Assembly (NCBI GenBank): GCA_030737875.1
Contig: CM060909.1
Location: 31,237,159-31,301,158, forward strand
Origin: Allium sativum
Taxonomy: Eukaryota; Streptophyta; Magnoliopsida; Asparagales; Amaryllidaceae
Length of the DNA: 64,000 nucleotides
Direction of reading: 5' to 3'
Shown piece after piece: positions 12,480 through 25,319 of this stretch (positions are counted from its first letter, which is position 1; each line of letters starts with the position of its first letter). The position numbers were made by a program, and so were the translations under genes. The notes under the pieces were generated by a model. That model was not told the origin of the DNA, searched no databases, and saw nothing but the letters and a program-made list of their open reading frames with translations.

Positions 12480-13045
12480 TTATTTTAAAAACTGATTTTA
12501 TTAGGAATAAAAACTGATTTTCCTGTTTTTATACATAGGATTATGAAATAAAAGTTCAATTTTTATGAAGAACATTGGTTTGAAATTTTTATAATGAATG
12601 TTGTTTTTGAAATATATAAAGCTTAGATTTTAAATGCGAAAAAAATATAATTTTCATATTATATAGATAATAAAAATATAATCTTTTATATTGTAGAAGG
12701 ATAAAAATATGATTTTTACATAGTAGGAACTATAAAAATATAATCTTTGTAAGATAGAGAATATAAAAATATCATCTTTGTATATGTAGCGAAATAAAAA
12801 TCTGATTTTTATTATATATACGTTGAAATAAAGAGGTGATTTTTATAATGATGAAATCTTTATATTTGAAAAGGCGAAATCTTTATTTTTGAAAAGGCGG
12901 AAACTTTATATAGAGAATAGCGTGATAAAATAGAATTTTTATCCATATAGCGTCAAAGTAAAAATTCGATTTTTATGTATTGAATAGTAGTGAAAATTCG
13001 ATTTTTATATATTGAATAGCAAAGTAAAAATTCGATTTTTACATA
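12480..13045 (+). repeat. Hairpin minisatellite in the giant LTR
   Basis: About 15 diverged units of 30 to 50 bp each contain A-run, 2 to 4 bases, T-run inverted repeats. The clearest three are TAAAAATTCGATTTTTA at 12959-12975, a one-base variant at 12991-13007, and 13025-13041, spaced 32 and 34 bp. Older units such as 12790-12830 keep the pairing but differ in sequence. The array is retained in all three giant LTRs. Confidence 0.7.
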
Positions 13046-14159
13046 TGTAGTGACTACGGGCGACGAAAGTGATAAGAGGCGAGAACGATGAAGATTTCTA
13101 CAAAAGAAGGGTCAAGATGATTGGATAGCTATTTGTGAGAATTTCTCACCTTTCAATTTCTTTTCTAGTTATATATATATACTAGGATGCAGACGGTGTT
13201 TAGTAGCACCCGACACAATCGTCCACAGACCATGGACTTGTTTGTTTGATTGCAAAAATTAGTTAGATTATTTGATTGAAATTGAGTTGTTTGGTGAAAT
13301 GAATGGATTTGATTGATGTGTGAATGGCGTGGGCCTTCACTAGACCGGGGATAAGGCTACGCCTTGTCCCGTTTCTAGTATCGTGCCGTTATGCCGTCGA
13401 AATTTTCTAAAATAAGTTAGAAAAATTATTTAAAGAATGAACTGAATAGAAATTCATATGTTAAAATAAAATGTTTTATCGTTAAAAATATAATTTTTAA
13501 CGTGAATATGAATATAGTGAATGTGAATAAATAAATATTCATTTACAAACCGAACGGTTTGTTTATGTACACCTATTTGAATGACATTGATTGGGTCGAT
13601 AAATTTTACACATCGCCCAACTGCACAAATAAAATCTGTGTTTGTTGATTTGAAACCCCACACGGGTATTGGGATGAAATTTGAAGTTCACTCATCCTGA
13701 TTGATTAAATATGTCGATCGATTGATTGACAGGCTGTTATAAGCGTTAGATATCTATAGTTGATGCTTATACAGTGTAGTGCACTTTGGTTGATGGTTGA
13801 TTATTTTTCAATGCTATTATATGCGTGTGGTGTATGAAAATCCATATAATTAATATTATATGGTGATTGATTGGGCCTCATTCCAATTTAGAAAATAAAG
13901 AATATTATAACATAAAAGTTCATGTGTTGACTGTACTCATTCATTGAGATTAGTCATGTGTTGAACGAAATATTTTAATAATAAAATTTACATCTTTATC
14001 AATATAACATAAAGGTTCATGTGTTGACTGTACTCATCCGTTGAGATTAGTCATGTGTTGAACGAAATATTTGAAATAGAAATATTTGTAAATAGAAATA
14101 TTTGAAATAGAATATTTGAAAATAGAAATATATGAAGCCGTGTTGATTAGATTAACGCC

Positions 14160-14600
14160 ATTTTGACGTGAACGATATTTATATCAATTTTAATTGAAAT
14201 GAATTGAATATAAAACGATTTCGAAATGAATTGAACTGAAAACAAATTGAATTCGAATTGAATATATAACGAATTTGATTTCAATTGAATATATAACGAA
14301 TTTGATTTCAATTGAATATATAACGAATTTGATTTGAATAGAAAAGGAATTTGAATCGAATAGAAAACCAATTTGAATTGAATCGAATAGGAAACGACTT
14401 TGAAATTGAATTGAATTGAAAACGAATTCAAATTGAATTGAATGCGAATTGAAATCAATTCAAATTGAATTGAAATTTGAATTGAATAGAAATGAGTTTT
14501 AAAACGAATTTATAAAGAAGAATTCAATTTTGCTTGAATTGAAATGGAAGTTGAAATGAATTTTGAAACGAATAAGAAAAACTATTTATAAAATTCGTTT
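14160..14600. repeat. Degenerate AATTGAA array in the giant LTR
   Basis: The words GAATTGAAT, AACGAATTTGA and ATATATAACG are repeated with drift. A 28-bp unit with TTCAATTGAATATATAACG occurs three times here and in the 3' LTR of unit B but twice in the 5' LTR. The minus-strand open frame of Ile, Gln, Phe and Ser residues through it is a by-product of the repeat. Confidence 0.75.
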
Positions 14601-17421
14601 AAATAGAAATCGACGAAATATATATTATATATATTATATATATTATATATATAATATAATGGCCTGAATAGAACGCGTCGCGGCAGTTCGTGAATTTCGA
14701 CCAATTATTTCAAACGGACATTACGGGAGATCCGACCATCGGATTCTCCTAAAACTGGAACCGTTGGGTTCGTATCGAAAAGAGCTTTCTAAGAATATTA
14801 GAAATTTGAAATCTAACGGTTGGATTTGGAGATACGTCCAAATCAAATTTGAAAAAGGTCGTTATAAGTGCAGTTCGATGGCCGTTGATGGAAATCGACT
14901 GTACGGGCCTTGATAAAATTATTAAAAATACCAATAATTTGTGTAAAATCATGAGAAATGATCTGGGATAAAAACTCCATATTTGAAAAGATAAAAATAG
15001 ATTTTTTCAAAATGAACTAGTTTGAACTAAATTTAAAACCCGATTTGTTTTTAAATAAATAAATTAGATTTAAAAAGGGGTTTTAAATAATCGGAATTTC
15101 TAATATATTTGATTGAATTTGAAATGGGTTTATCGTGAACGGTGTTTTAAATAACACTAGTTCTTTAACCCGATAATAAATAGAATGTGATTTGGGTTTG
15201 TCGTGAACTGTGTTTTAAATAACACCTAGTTCTTTAACCCAGTAAAAGGAGTTTTAACGAATCTGCAATTGGATTGAAATGTGAATTCGTAATCCAAATT
15301 TCCAAATTTAGAAAATGAACGAGAAGGGAGTATTACCAGTTTTGCTCCAAAGTGATAGTTAAATCTTTAATTAGATTTGAACGTGAAATGGTAATTAATT
15401 TTACCGATAACACCGTGGTGTTAGATATGGAGTGTTACCAGTTTTGCTTCATGGGATGAATAGGTTGGGATTGGGAAATAAAATAAATAATTACTTCGGT
15501 GTGGTTCGCTAATCTCGACTAGTTTAGAAAAACCATAATTTGGTTTGAAACGACATCCAAAGGAAGATTGCAGGATAAGTTTTAAAGAATTTATCTTGGA
15601 TAAAATTAATGGGAACCTTTCCCTAAGAATGTAGAATTTAGAAACTAGCTGTAGGTTGGCTAAGAAGAATGGTTTCCTGGGTATTGATCTGATGTTGGTT
15701 TCGGCCTTCGGGGTTAATGTTTGGGAAATTGTTCTCTTGCTAATTTGCGGTTAATGACTAATGAATTGGAATGAGGCGTATGTTGTGTTTGTGTAACATT
15801 TGTTTTTAATATACGCGGGTTGTTCGGAAAGTCCGGGTTTACACCCATTCTGAATAACCGATTCGACGATACGTTGAAGATGAAGACGGTGGTCGAAGAC
15901 CGGAAGTCTTCACATCGTTTGGATAATTACTGACGATCCTGATTGGGCAGTACACCCAAGAGGATGGAAACAGTTGGTGGTCGTCCAGACGTACTTGGAG
16001 ATGGATGGATATGCGAGGAAAGTGCCTCCGGTTTCGTTTAGACCTAGAACGGACTTGTAAATGGATTGTGTCTTACATTGGATTTTATTCTGTGTTGATT
16101 GATTTCTGTTAAATATATATCTGTTTGGTGGCAGAGAATTTATTCTCTTGCTTAACGCCCTTCTCTGAGACGTACGAGCTTAGAGGTTATATATCGATGG
16201 ACATCAATCGCATGGCATGAATTGCCTGTGTGGCACGCTAAGATGCAATGATCAAGGCTTCTGTTGAAAAGCAAAGTCTTGTGGTTGATGATCAAAGCAC
16301 GCCTACATGGCAGCTTTGTGTATAACGTGAATTCGCGAGCCTCACACCTCGGTATGAGTTAAAAACGGGATACGGACCGCTGGGAGAGCACGACGTTTCT
16401 TTCTAGCTTTGGTGGTGTCAGTGACTTACCAGCCCTGACATTTATATACTTTTCACCTTTGTGGTTGTTGGAATGAGGCGCCTCGATTATAGGTCTGTAA
16501 GGACCGGGAAACGTGTGTTCAGGCATAATTAATCCTCTAACGTAAGTGAGGACCGGCCCAGCCGAATCTAGGGTTGCCCAGAGTGCGTAGCCCTGAGGCA
16601 TTTGCTAGAGTGTCTCGAACGCGGAGAGGAGCTTGCCCCTTGCCTCGACTCATGACGGAAATCCAAATTCCAATACGTGTATTTCGGCTTTATTTGTAGA
16701 GCCTAGTATGGCGACATAGTGGGATGGGGCACTCATGCCGTCTATGATTTATATTTATGATTGAAATTGTTTTGACACTATACACATATTATAGTATCAA
16801 ATGATTTGTTTTAAACGTATCAAGCATGTTTGGCTGTTATAAGGTAAAACCCTATCCTCCGGCTTGCGTTGCATTGTGTGATGGGACCTGGGTCTTATAA
16901 TAGCTTCATTTTTCGAAAAAGCATTGCGTTGTTTATTCTATGCACTGGTATTCTTGGGAGGAAACCCGTTCCGTGTCATACGGCGTGGTCCCTTGAATTA
17001 CTCTCTTTTAAAGTAAAGCTTTAAATAACCGTTTCAGTTCTCACACCAGTCACATGACTAACCTGGAGTTTATTGTTTTAACCTAAACTCTGGGTGCCCC
17101 TATTTTCCGCACGGGCAGCTAGTAGTTTTGGTTTTGCAGATTTATATTCACAGGATCCTGGTTTACAGCTGGAATGATATCCGGAAAGCTCTGTATCCGT
17201 ATATCACCTTCAGTTGTGCTTTGTATTATTTTCCGCTGCGATGTAATTTATTGTAATCTCTGATATTTGTCGAATGTAATTTATTCAATTATACTCTGTA
17301 TATTCTTGTATCTGATGGAATTGTTGTAATAGCAATGAAATGTTCTTCCGTCTGCGTTCTGTTGTGTCCTGTTCTCAACGCTATCCGCGCTTTCCTTCAC
17401 GGGGAAGTTCGGGTCGTGTCA

Positions 17422-17731
17422 TATAATTCATGTAAATATGTAATAGAAGAAAGTGAATTGTTCTAAAAAGATAAAAAGTAGTAAAGGAACAAGTTTTTTG
17501 TAGATAAATAAGTTTGTAGTTTTACCCCATTTTAAAAAAGATATACATATTTACATTTGAAAACATGCAGTTGACGGGTTATTAATTAAGCAAGCAAGAT
17601 TACAAATTTGCAATTGATTTATAGTTTTTATTACATTTCTTTTACATGTATATTAAAGAGACATAATTCTGTAAGTTTAGATTTAAAAGCAATTGTAAAT
17701 GCATTCCAAATTAGGTTAAATAATAAGTGGA
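17422..17731. other. Spacer between two LTRs (copy A)
   Basis: AT-rich, nothing recognised. It is identical in nature to 38747-39056 and marks the original right flank of the giant element. Confidence 0.5.
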
Positions 17732-18581
17732 TGTAACGACCCAAGGATTTTCGGCCCAAAAATCGACATAAATACATTTATCGTACCTCATGCCAACCTT
17801 CCAAACACCGAAAACACTGGAACATTATTAAAAGAATTTAGAAGGTGAGACAAGAAAGGAAGAAATATTAGAATAGAAGAAGAAGAAGAAGAACCAACAC
17901 AACACAGAATCAGAGTCTCACATCGCAGCGGAACAAAATATAATACAGAAATAAATCTTTATTGAGAGCATTTAAAAATACTTACAATATCAGAGTACAT
18001 CAACATCTCTGGACAGTTATCATAACTTGTCCTTATACATAACACACAGCGGAATAAATACTAGGTACAATACGTCTAAACAACTCCAGCTCACCTCTGG
18101 ACTTCGCAGCATCCGATAACCTGAACCTGTACAAACGGTCTAACCCAAGAATTTACAAAACACCGGGTCAGTCTGGTGAACCAGAGTGAGAAAACTCGCA
18201 CAGTATTAAGGGGAATCATCCAACTTGATTTTAAAGTTTAAAAATCATTTCGAAAGAAAAGGATAATCGTAAGACCGAATCCATCCATAAATACGGACGG
18301 TTTTTACCTTACGATAACCCAAAACGTTTTTGAAATCAATATCTTTTCTGATATTATGATAGTGTCTAAATACAAGTAAATAACAATCTAGTGGAACGCT
18401 TGCATCTCACGCTCCACATATATAGTATACAATCAAAACTGCGGGCTCTTATTGGAGATTTGATTCCGACCATGACAAGGGATGGGACCACCTACCGATA
18501 GTGTATCTCTAGAGGCGAATACACTGGGTTCAACAAGAACGTCTTGCAACCCGGCCCACACATGACCAACCACTCATTTCG
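17732..18581 (-). mobile_element. Minus-oriented LTR fragment cut by the duplication junction
   Basis: Begins TGTAACGACCCAAGGATTTTC, the reverse complement of an LTR 3' end of the GGGTCGTTACA type. It matches 39057-39903 and is broken at 18581 by the tandem junction. A GAA run at 17878-17892 is shorter in the other copy. Confidence 0.7.
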
Positions 18582-18585
18582 GTTT
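18582..18585. other. Tandem duplication junction
   Basis: To the left the sequence follows 39903 minus one unit; to the right, from 18586, it follows 4480. The bases GTTT between them fit neither side exactly and may be filler or part of the TTT shared with 4476-4478. There is no long homology at the breakpoints, so end joining or template switching is more likely than unequal crossing-over between repeats. Confidence 0.75.
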
Positions 18586-20577
18586 GCAACACTTGTTTTT
18601 AAACCCATGGAACATAGTTAAACTGGAGTCAAACTGTTCAATGAGTTTGAATATACTTAAATCTTTAAATAATGAATTTTTAAAGACAAAAACGAGTATA
18701 TGAATCTTTCGGGATAAAAATAGTGAATAAGATGTTTAACTTATAAAAGAGAAGAGGTTCTTTATTAAACAACGGTTTTAACCTCTTTGATTATATTTTA
18801 AGAAATCTTAGAAACGGATCGTGATTATATTTATACCGGAGGGATAAGTATATTAATAACTTTTTAAGTAGTAAGACTATAAAGGGATAGGAAATCGTAG
18901 AATATATACATATATCACTTATATGTATAAGATTGAATATATACACTAGTATATAAAGGAATATTAATCGAGTATGAGTTATTGATTAATAATTGAAGTT
19001 TTTATTAGTTAAAAGATTTTTACTAATAAAAGAAGTTTTAATTGATGAAAGATTAATTAAATGGAAAAGGGACGAGGAGCCGTTTATATGAGTTAATCGT
19101 GCTTTGACTATTTATCATGCTTTGTAACTTGATAGTGTTAGGGTACTTAGTCGTTTGTTATGGAAATTAAGCGAGACTGTTTTCCATATACAATCGTCTA
19201 TCGTGTGAATTGTAGTCGATTAATCGAATATAGAACTTGACCTTAAATCTAACAATTGGTTTTGAGGAGACCGAGATTGGTAAGTGTTCTACTTATCGAA
19301 AACCACTTCAAAACTAGTATACGAAATCTATGTTTTGGAAGCGGTTGTGAAATGAAGTCTATATGGGGATTCGAGATCCCTTGAGATGCTCGAACACCTA
19401 TAGTGATTCTAAGATCTGTAAAGGAATCTATGTGTGATTCCAAGATCTGTTGATGTATTGGAATCCATGTGTGACTACGAGATATATGAAGGAATCTATG
19501 TATGATTCCAAGATCTATTGTACCGTGTGATCCCAATTGGGAATTTTGTTCTGTTCGAGTAATGGAGACTCGTGTGAAGATGTTGAACGAACCCTTGACA
19601 TAGAATATGGGTAAAGACAGAGTAGGATGCGTGATCTGCGGTTTTGCTAATTTATGACAGGATATATTGACTCCATATCTAGAGTATGCTTATAGAGGTT
19701 GCGCATGAGGAGTTGGATATATTTGGTTCCACGTGGTGCACACAGGTGTTTTCGTGCATGGGCCAGTCATGCTTGCCTTTGGTATACTTTATCTAGATAT
19801 ATACGACGCCCGATAAGTAACTTCTGATCCTTGTGCAAGGAGTTCGGATCTAGCTTGATTCAGACAGATCTCCACGGAAAATCCAATATGCGAACGTGCC
19901 TTATTGGTTTTGTTTGTACACTTAATAGTCGTCGAATGTAACCAATGTAATAATTCCTTCTATGTGAATTTATTTATATTCTACACCCTAGATATCATTT
20001 ATTATACAACTATACTTCTCCTAATAAATGGTTGGGTGTTATTGAGGCGATAACCGTTACGGATATGCGCACGACCTCAGATTGTATTGATATGTGTTAC
20101 TTAAACGTTGAGTTATCTCACACAGTTTCCTAGCTTGATTCAGATGTTATTTTGCGATGATGCTCTTGGGTCAGACCGAGTATATTTACAGATTGGACTT
20201 GGATTGCTTTGGATGTTTAGCAAGAAGAGTTGGTGACAAGATGTCTACTCATATTCTTTTATTTACTCCGATGTGTATGTTATTGTAGTATCAGCAATTG
20301 TAAGGAAAGATTGTTATAAATGTTCAGGCTAATTCATTGTGTACTCTGATTTGATGTATGTATATTTTAAAGTTTTTCCGCTTTTTGTAAAAGAGCATTG
20401 TTGTTATTATAGATTATTTGTTCCATTGTGAGATTCTGTTATGTACCTTCTTTCTTCTATTCTTCTATCTCTTTTCTTTTCCCCTGACTATCAGACTTTC
20501 TAGTACTTGATCTGAGATACATGAATACAAAGGATGTATTAGTATTGATTTTCGAGGGCCGAAAAGTCGGGTCGTTA
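18586..20577 (+). mobile_element. LTR in the LINE, left-truncated (copy B)
   Basis: Counterpart of 4480-6470. The first ~350 bp and the LINE 3' end are absent because the duplication began inside this LTR. The right border with TAGAT (20578-20582) is kept. Confidence 0.8.
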
Positions 20578-22382
20578 TAGATGACATAACAATTCTTCTG
20601 CATTGTTGCATAAATTCCAACAGTTATCTTCTAGCACTCCAAATCTTTTCAAGCGATCTTTTATATTGGGCCTATCATTATATGCTTAAAATGATATAGT
20701 ACACATTTTGTTAGCATTTGTTTAACATGATGCATTTTCCTAATATGTTCCCATGCCTTATGAAACAAGAATTCAACCCCATTTGACCACTCATAAAAAT
20801 CAGAATTAGCTCTTGTAGTTATGGTCGCAGCATTAACCAGCTGCTGCACTTCTTTTGTAGCAGCATGTAATGAACGATTAATCTTTCCATCATGAACAAT
20901 GGAAGAAACAAGTTCATCTTCTCTTCCTAATATCTGAAATCTAGATAGGCCGATTAAATCAACCAGACATCTACTGTTGATCCATGGTTCAAACCACAAT
21001 AATGTATTTGATCCCGAAACAATCACCTTATGAAAAAAATTGTTTACCTGAATTTCTAAACCTCAATATTGTTTTCCATGTGTTAAAGGTGTTATTATCT
21101 ATATTCATACTCCAAAAAGGCTTATTGCCACAATATTTCTGCCACATCCATTGACTCCATAAATAAGAACATGTTAATGATTTCCACATCAGCTTAATTG
21201 TTGCTCTTTTCAAATCAGAAAAGGATTTAAGTCCAATTCCACCTTCAGATTTTGGTAAACAAAGCTTATCCCAACTCATCTTATGTGATGCATTGCCCAA
21301 AAAAAAAAATCAACACACATTATATGTGACTTATCAATTAAATGTTCTGGTGATTGATAAACAAAAATCCAGTAAAGAACCGTTGGGGTAACAATAGATT
21401 GAATCAGTTCAGCTCAGTCAACAAAACTTAGAAACATAACATCCCATCATTGTATTTTTGATTGGACCCTATTCAGTAAAGCTTGACAATAATTGTAGTG
21501 TATATAATTGGATGATATTGGGACTCCTAAATATTTTACTAACAACTGTCCATTTTGTACTCCTAAAATAGAGGTGACTTCTATAGTGAATCCAGCATGT
21601 GAGCTAAAGTAAACTTTAGTTTTCGAAGTACTCACAGTAAGACCACTAAATTTTCTAAGGCTATCAAACACATCTTTTAAAGTTTTTGCACAAATAGGTA
21701 AACACTTCCCAAATACCATCAAGTCATCAGCATATAATAAATGAGACACAATAGGTTCGAATTTATGCACTAGATAGAACTTTTTTGTATCACCACTTCA
21801 TTCATACAATATGTAAAATATTCCATTGCAATCGAAAAAAGATACGGGGATGATGGGTCACCCTTCCTTATTCCTCTATTTGAATATATGAAACCTCTAG
21901 GCACACCTTGAATTAATATTGAAAATGTAGGGGAAGATATACATTCATATATGATATTAATAAAATGTATAGGAAACCCCATTTTCAACATAATGTGACA
22001 TATGAACTACCTATTTATCATGTCGTATGCCTTATGTAGATCAACTTCAACGCAAAACTTATTCACTTTAGGCTTCTTAAAGTCTCTCAACAATTCATGT
22101 GCAAGAAGTATATTATCCCCAATATATCTAGAAGGTATAAAAGCACATTGATTTAGTGAAACTAAATGTAGAAAATACCATTTGATCCTATTGCATAAGA
22201 CTTTGCTAAAGATCTTATAATACATATTACAGCAGGCAATTGGTCGATACTGAGAGATATCTGTTGGCCTTTCTACTTTTGGGATCAGTATGAAGAATGT
22301 ATGGTTGCAACACTTAGGTAATTTAGCTGTAAGAAACATGTCTTGTAATGCAATTAATAATTCCAATTTAATCTTCCAAATG
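20578..22382 (-). mobile_element. L1-like LINE fragment (copy B)
   Basis: Counterpart of 6471-8300. Reverse transcriptase pieces lie at 22366-22007, 21991-21770 (GIRKGDPSSPYLF) and 21770-21447 (YADD intact). Downstream ORF2 pieces lie at 21300-21028 and 21026-20661. A deletion near 20725 changes the frame relative to copy A, fusing two pieces that are separate there. The element is dead. Confidence 0.85.
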
Positions 22383-23459
22383 AAGTTTTCAAGTTAATAC
22401 ACAAATGAAAATAGTTTTTCTCTTATTTTTGGTGTTTTGAGAAATAACAGAAAGACGAGAGGCAATTCATCATTCCGTCATGCCTACCACTCTGTCATCC
22501 CTTCATCTTTCTTCCATCTATGATGTCCCTTCGCTATTTTTTAGGTAATATTGAAACACAAAGCATAAAATAAATCAAACAACATCTTAGTTTTGACATT
22601 TTTATTCCTATAAGGCATAAGTTAGAATTTTCTTCTTGAAAATTGAAAACTTTTATTTTTGAGTCTTTGACTTTGAAATTTTTAAAACTCAAATTTTGAA
22701 ATACGAAAAACTAACATTCTAAGTTTTATTGAAAGAAAACATAAAATTCTAAAATCTTGTTTTCTTATTTACAAGAGGGATGCTTATTTTAATGTCTCAA
22801 AAGATTCAATCCAAGAACGTTGTAGCAACGATCTAAAGATTTTTAAACATGGGCTAGTGATCTTAAACAAGAAAATATATCTGAAGTACAATAATACAAA
22901 GTGTGTTAATTTTCAACTCCTTAATCTTGTTTTTCATTATTTGTTTCTTTAAGTTATAAAAGTGAACTGTCCATTATAAAGCCGACAGATCTTGCCAAAT
23001 TTTGAACTTTGAAATCAAAATTTTGGTACTTAATTTTTTTTTGTTTATCGTTGTTTTCTTTGTTTAATGAAGTAGTAGTCACCATCGAATTGCTCAAGCA
23101 TAAATTTCCATTTAATATTAAACCTTCTTCTCATATGTGAAAAGAGTATGACATCACATGTGCTAGTTAAAGTGTTATGAGATGATCCTAGTGTTAAAAC
23201 GAGAGTACTTTCTAATATCATCAATTCAAAAGAACTGCTTGATTGTAATTGAGATCATGCGTGTAACTAGAAAAAATACAAATTCTTGGTGTAACATCCC
23301 GATATCTTTATAATAAGGTTAACAAAGAAAGAATTAATTGTAAACAAAGAAAGAAGCTAAAATGTTTTTTTTACAGATGTTTGAATTTGACTACGGAAAC
23401 TTTTCCATTATGTCAGTGGAGATTCTTTCGACAATTTTCATATATAATTTATCCAAATC
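22383..23459. other. AT-rich spacer, no gene seen (copy B)
   Basis: Counterpart of 8301-9384. Nothing recognised. Confidence 0.5.
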
Positions 23460-23573
23460 CATGTACATACATGTATACATATACATACATACATATACAT
23501 ATACATACATATACATATACATATATATACATACATACATACATATATATATAAATAAATATATATATATATA
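23460..23573. repeat. TACA/TA microsatellite (copy B)
   Basis: Counterpart of 9385-9480, with an added AAATAAATA and TA stretch. This is a fast-changing difference between the two units. Confidence 0.9.
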
Positions 23574-24540
23574 ATGATCATTACGTCATGTGCTTCGCGC
23601 GTGAGTTATTTGTTTACAAATCAAATCTTATATGTTTAACCCATTCAGACTGAAATGATTTACATGTATATTTTGATGTTAAAATTGTGCGTTGGTTATT
23701 TATTTATTTTAATGTTACAATATCTTATATCTTATGATTTTCAAGTATGAATCTTCATTTCTATCTTTATTAATAGTTGTGATACTTTTTGTGTCACACT
23801 CCTTTTGTGTAAACGTGAATTACCGAAAATGCCCTTACATTTATTATAAATCTTAATATTACTTAAATGTAGGATCTTACAGATAAATTTCATTTACCAA
23901 TTCAAAATGTCAATCTGCAAATGTTATTGTGTCGTATTATCACTTAAAACTAGAATTTTACACATAAACTTTATTTACAAATTCAAAACATCCATTTACA
24001 GATATTGATAGGTCTTATTATTGCTTAAAAATATAATCTAATAAATAATTTTTATATTCAAAACCATTTTTCATACTTAAAAATCATAAATATTGTTATA
24101 TTGAACAAAAACACACGATTATAATATCAAAATGTACATGTAAGACATTTTATTTTGAATAGGTTAAACGTATAAGATTTAAAAATAAATAACTCACACG
24201 CAACACACATGCCGTAATGCTAGTTATTAATAAATGAAAAATGGATTTGTATATAAATATCATTTGTTCGTTCTATTTTAGGTGATATTAGGACTTGTTA
24301 ATAATTATAGATGGATATTTTATATTTATAAGTAAAGTTTATGCGTAAGATCCTATTTTTAAGCGGTATTATGATCAAAAAATATTCGTAGATTATCATT
24401 TTGAATTGATAAATGAAATTTATTTATAAGATCCTATATTTTAGTAATATTAAAATTTATAATACATACGAGGTCATTTTTAAGTTTATACCAAAAAATG
24501 TGACAATAAAGGTATTATAACTATTATTAAATAAATATAT
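23574..24540. mobile_element. Nested Helitron-like copies (copy B)
   Basis: Counterpart of 9481-10440, with the same inverted A-B-A'-B' arrangement. One small indel lies near 24002 relative to copy A. Confidence 0.5.
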
Positions 24541-25319
24541 ACAGATATATGCAAGGGGTTGGGTCGATTGAACACTGTAGCTAGGTCGAGCCGCTCGGGG
24601 AAAAACATCCAACAACACGAGTAACCTAGCCATTTCTCTAAACTGTTACATAATGAAAAGAATAGAAACAATAGCTGAATAAACCTGAACCATTCAAATT
24701 TGAGATTAGTGGTTATATATGTACCTATGACGTGCTGATCCCAGATTTAGTCAAGTTGATCCTATGACCCAATATCCCACAGCACATCTATAAGTAGAAT
24801 CTCTGTCTAACAATTTCATTCTCCACAATCTTCTTTCTTTGGGTTCCCTCTTTGACTTTTAGAGACTGGACCTAAAACTAAATATTTGTTTTAGAAAGAA
24901 TAACATAAATAAAACATTATTTAGAAGATAATAAATAAAATACTATTTAGCAGATCTAGAGAAAGGGGATTAAGAAAGGCTACGAGGCATCAACATAGTA
25001 CTATTGATGAGTGGAAATTATAATTTTGGAATTTTAATAGTTAAAGTAATAGGGTTGAAAACAGTTGTAGTCTACAGTTTTAAGTTTTTTGTTTATTCTC
25101 AGATTATTTTTATAGTTTATCACAACTTATTTTGGATCTGTAATTTATTTACATTTCTTTAACATATGATAAGTAACCTATATTTTAGCAGTTTTTAGAT
25201 AAAAGGTTCTCTTAAATCCTTTTTAACTAATGTAAAAAAAGGGTATAAAAGATTTAAACTTCATGTAACAAGATTTTAAAAAATGTAGAATTTACATAAA
25301 AGATCAAGTGCATATATAT
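24541..25319. other. AT-rich spacer, no gene seen (copy B)
   Basis: Counterpart of 10441-11221; ends with TATAT just before the giant 5' LTR. Confidence 0.5.

Larger units (their letters stand above)
11222..17421 (+). mobile_element. Giant solo LTR (6,200 bp) of a non-autonomous Ty3-type element
   Basis: The sequence starts TGTAATAACCCGGAAAATC and ends GTTCGGGTCGTGTCA, exactly as the two LTRs of the complete element in unit B. Both flanks are the same as those of that element, so this site once held the whole element and lost the internal part by LTR-LTR recombination. Flanking TATAT and TATAA are a 4/5 match. Internal blocks in order: a GC-rich C-tract block, a hairpin minisatellite, an AATTGAA-type array, two hairpins, and a conserved 34-nt block. 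No protein domain is recognisable. Confidence 0.9.
4480..18581. repeat. Tandem segmental duplication, unit A (14.1 kb)
   Basis: Nearly every base from 4480 on recurs from 18586 on, including the LTR in the LINE, the LINE, the Helitron-like copies, both flanks of the 6.2-kb LTR and the start of a further LTR at 17732. Differences are scattered substitutions and small indels. Unit A holds only one giant LTR where unit B has a whole element. The unit ends inside the minus-oriented LTR that begins at 17732. Confidence 0.93.

Noticed and set aside
14147..14458. A 103-codon minus-strand frame of Ile, Gln, Phe, Ser and Tyr
   Set aside because: It is the translation of the AATTGAA array and differs in repeat number between copies.
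16359..16601. An 80-codon minus-strand open frame kept in all three giant LTRs (also 30445-30687 and 37684-37926)
   Set aside because: The three LTRs are nearly identical, so shared openness says nothing about selection, and no domain is recognisable.
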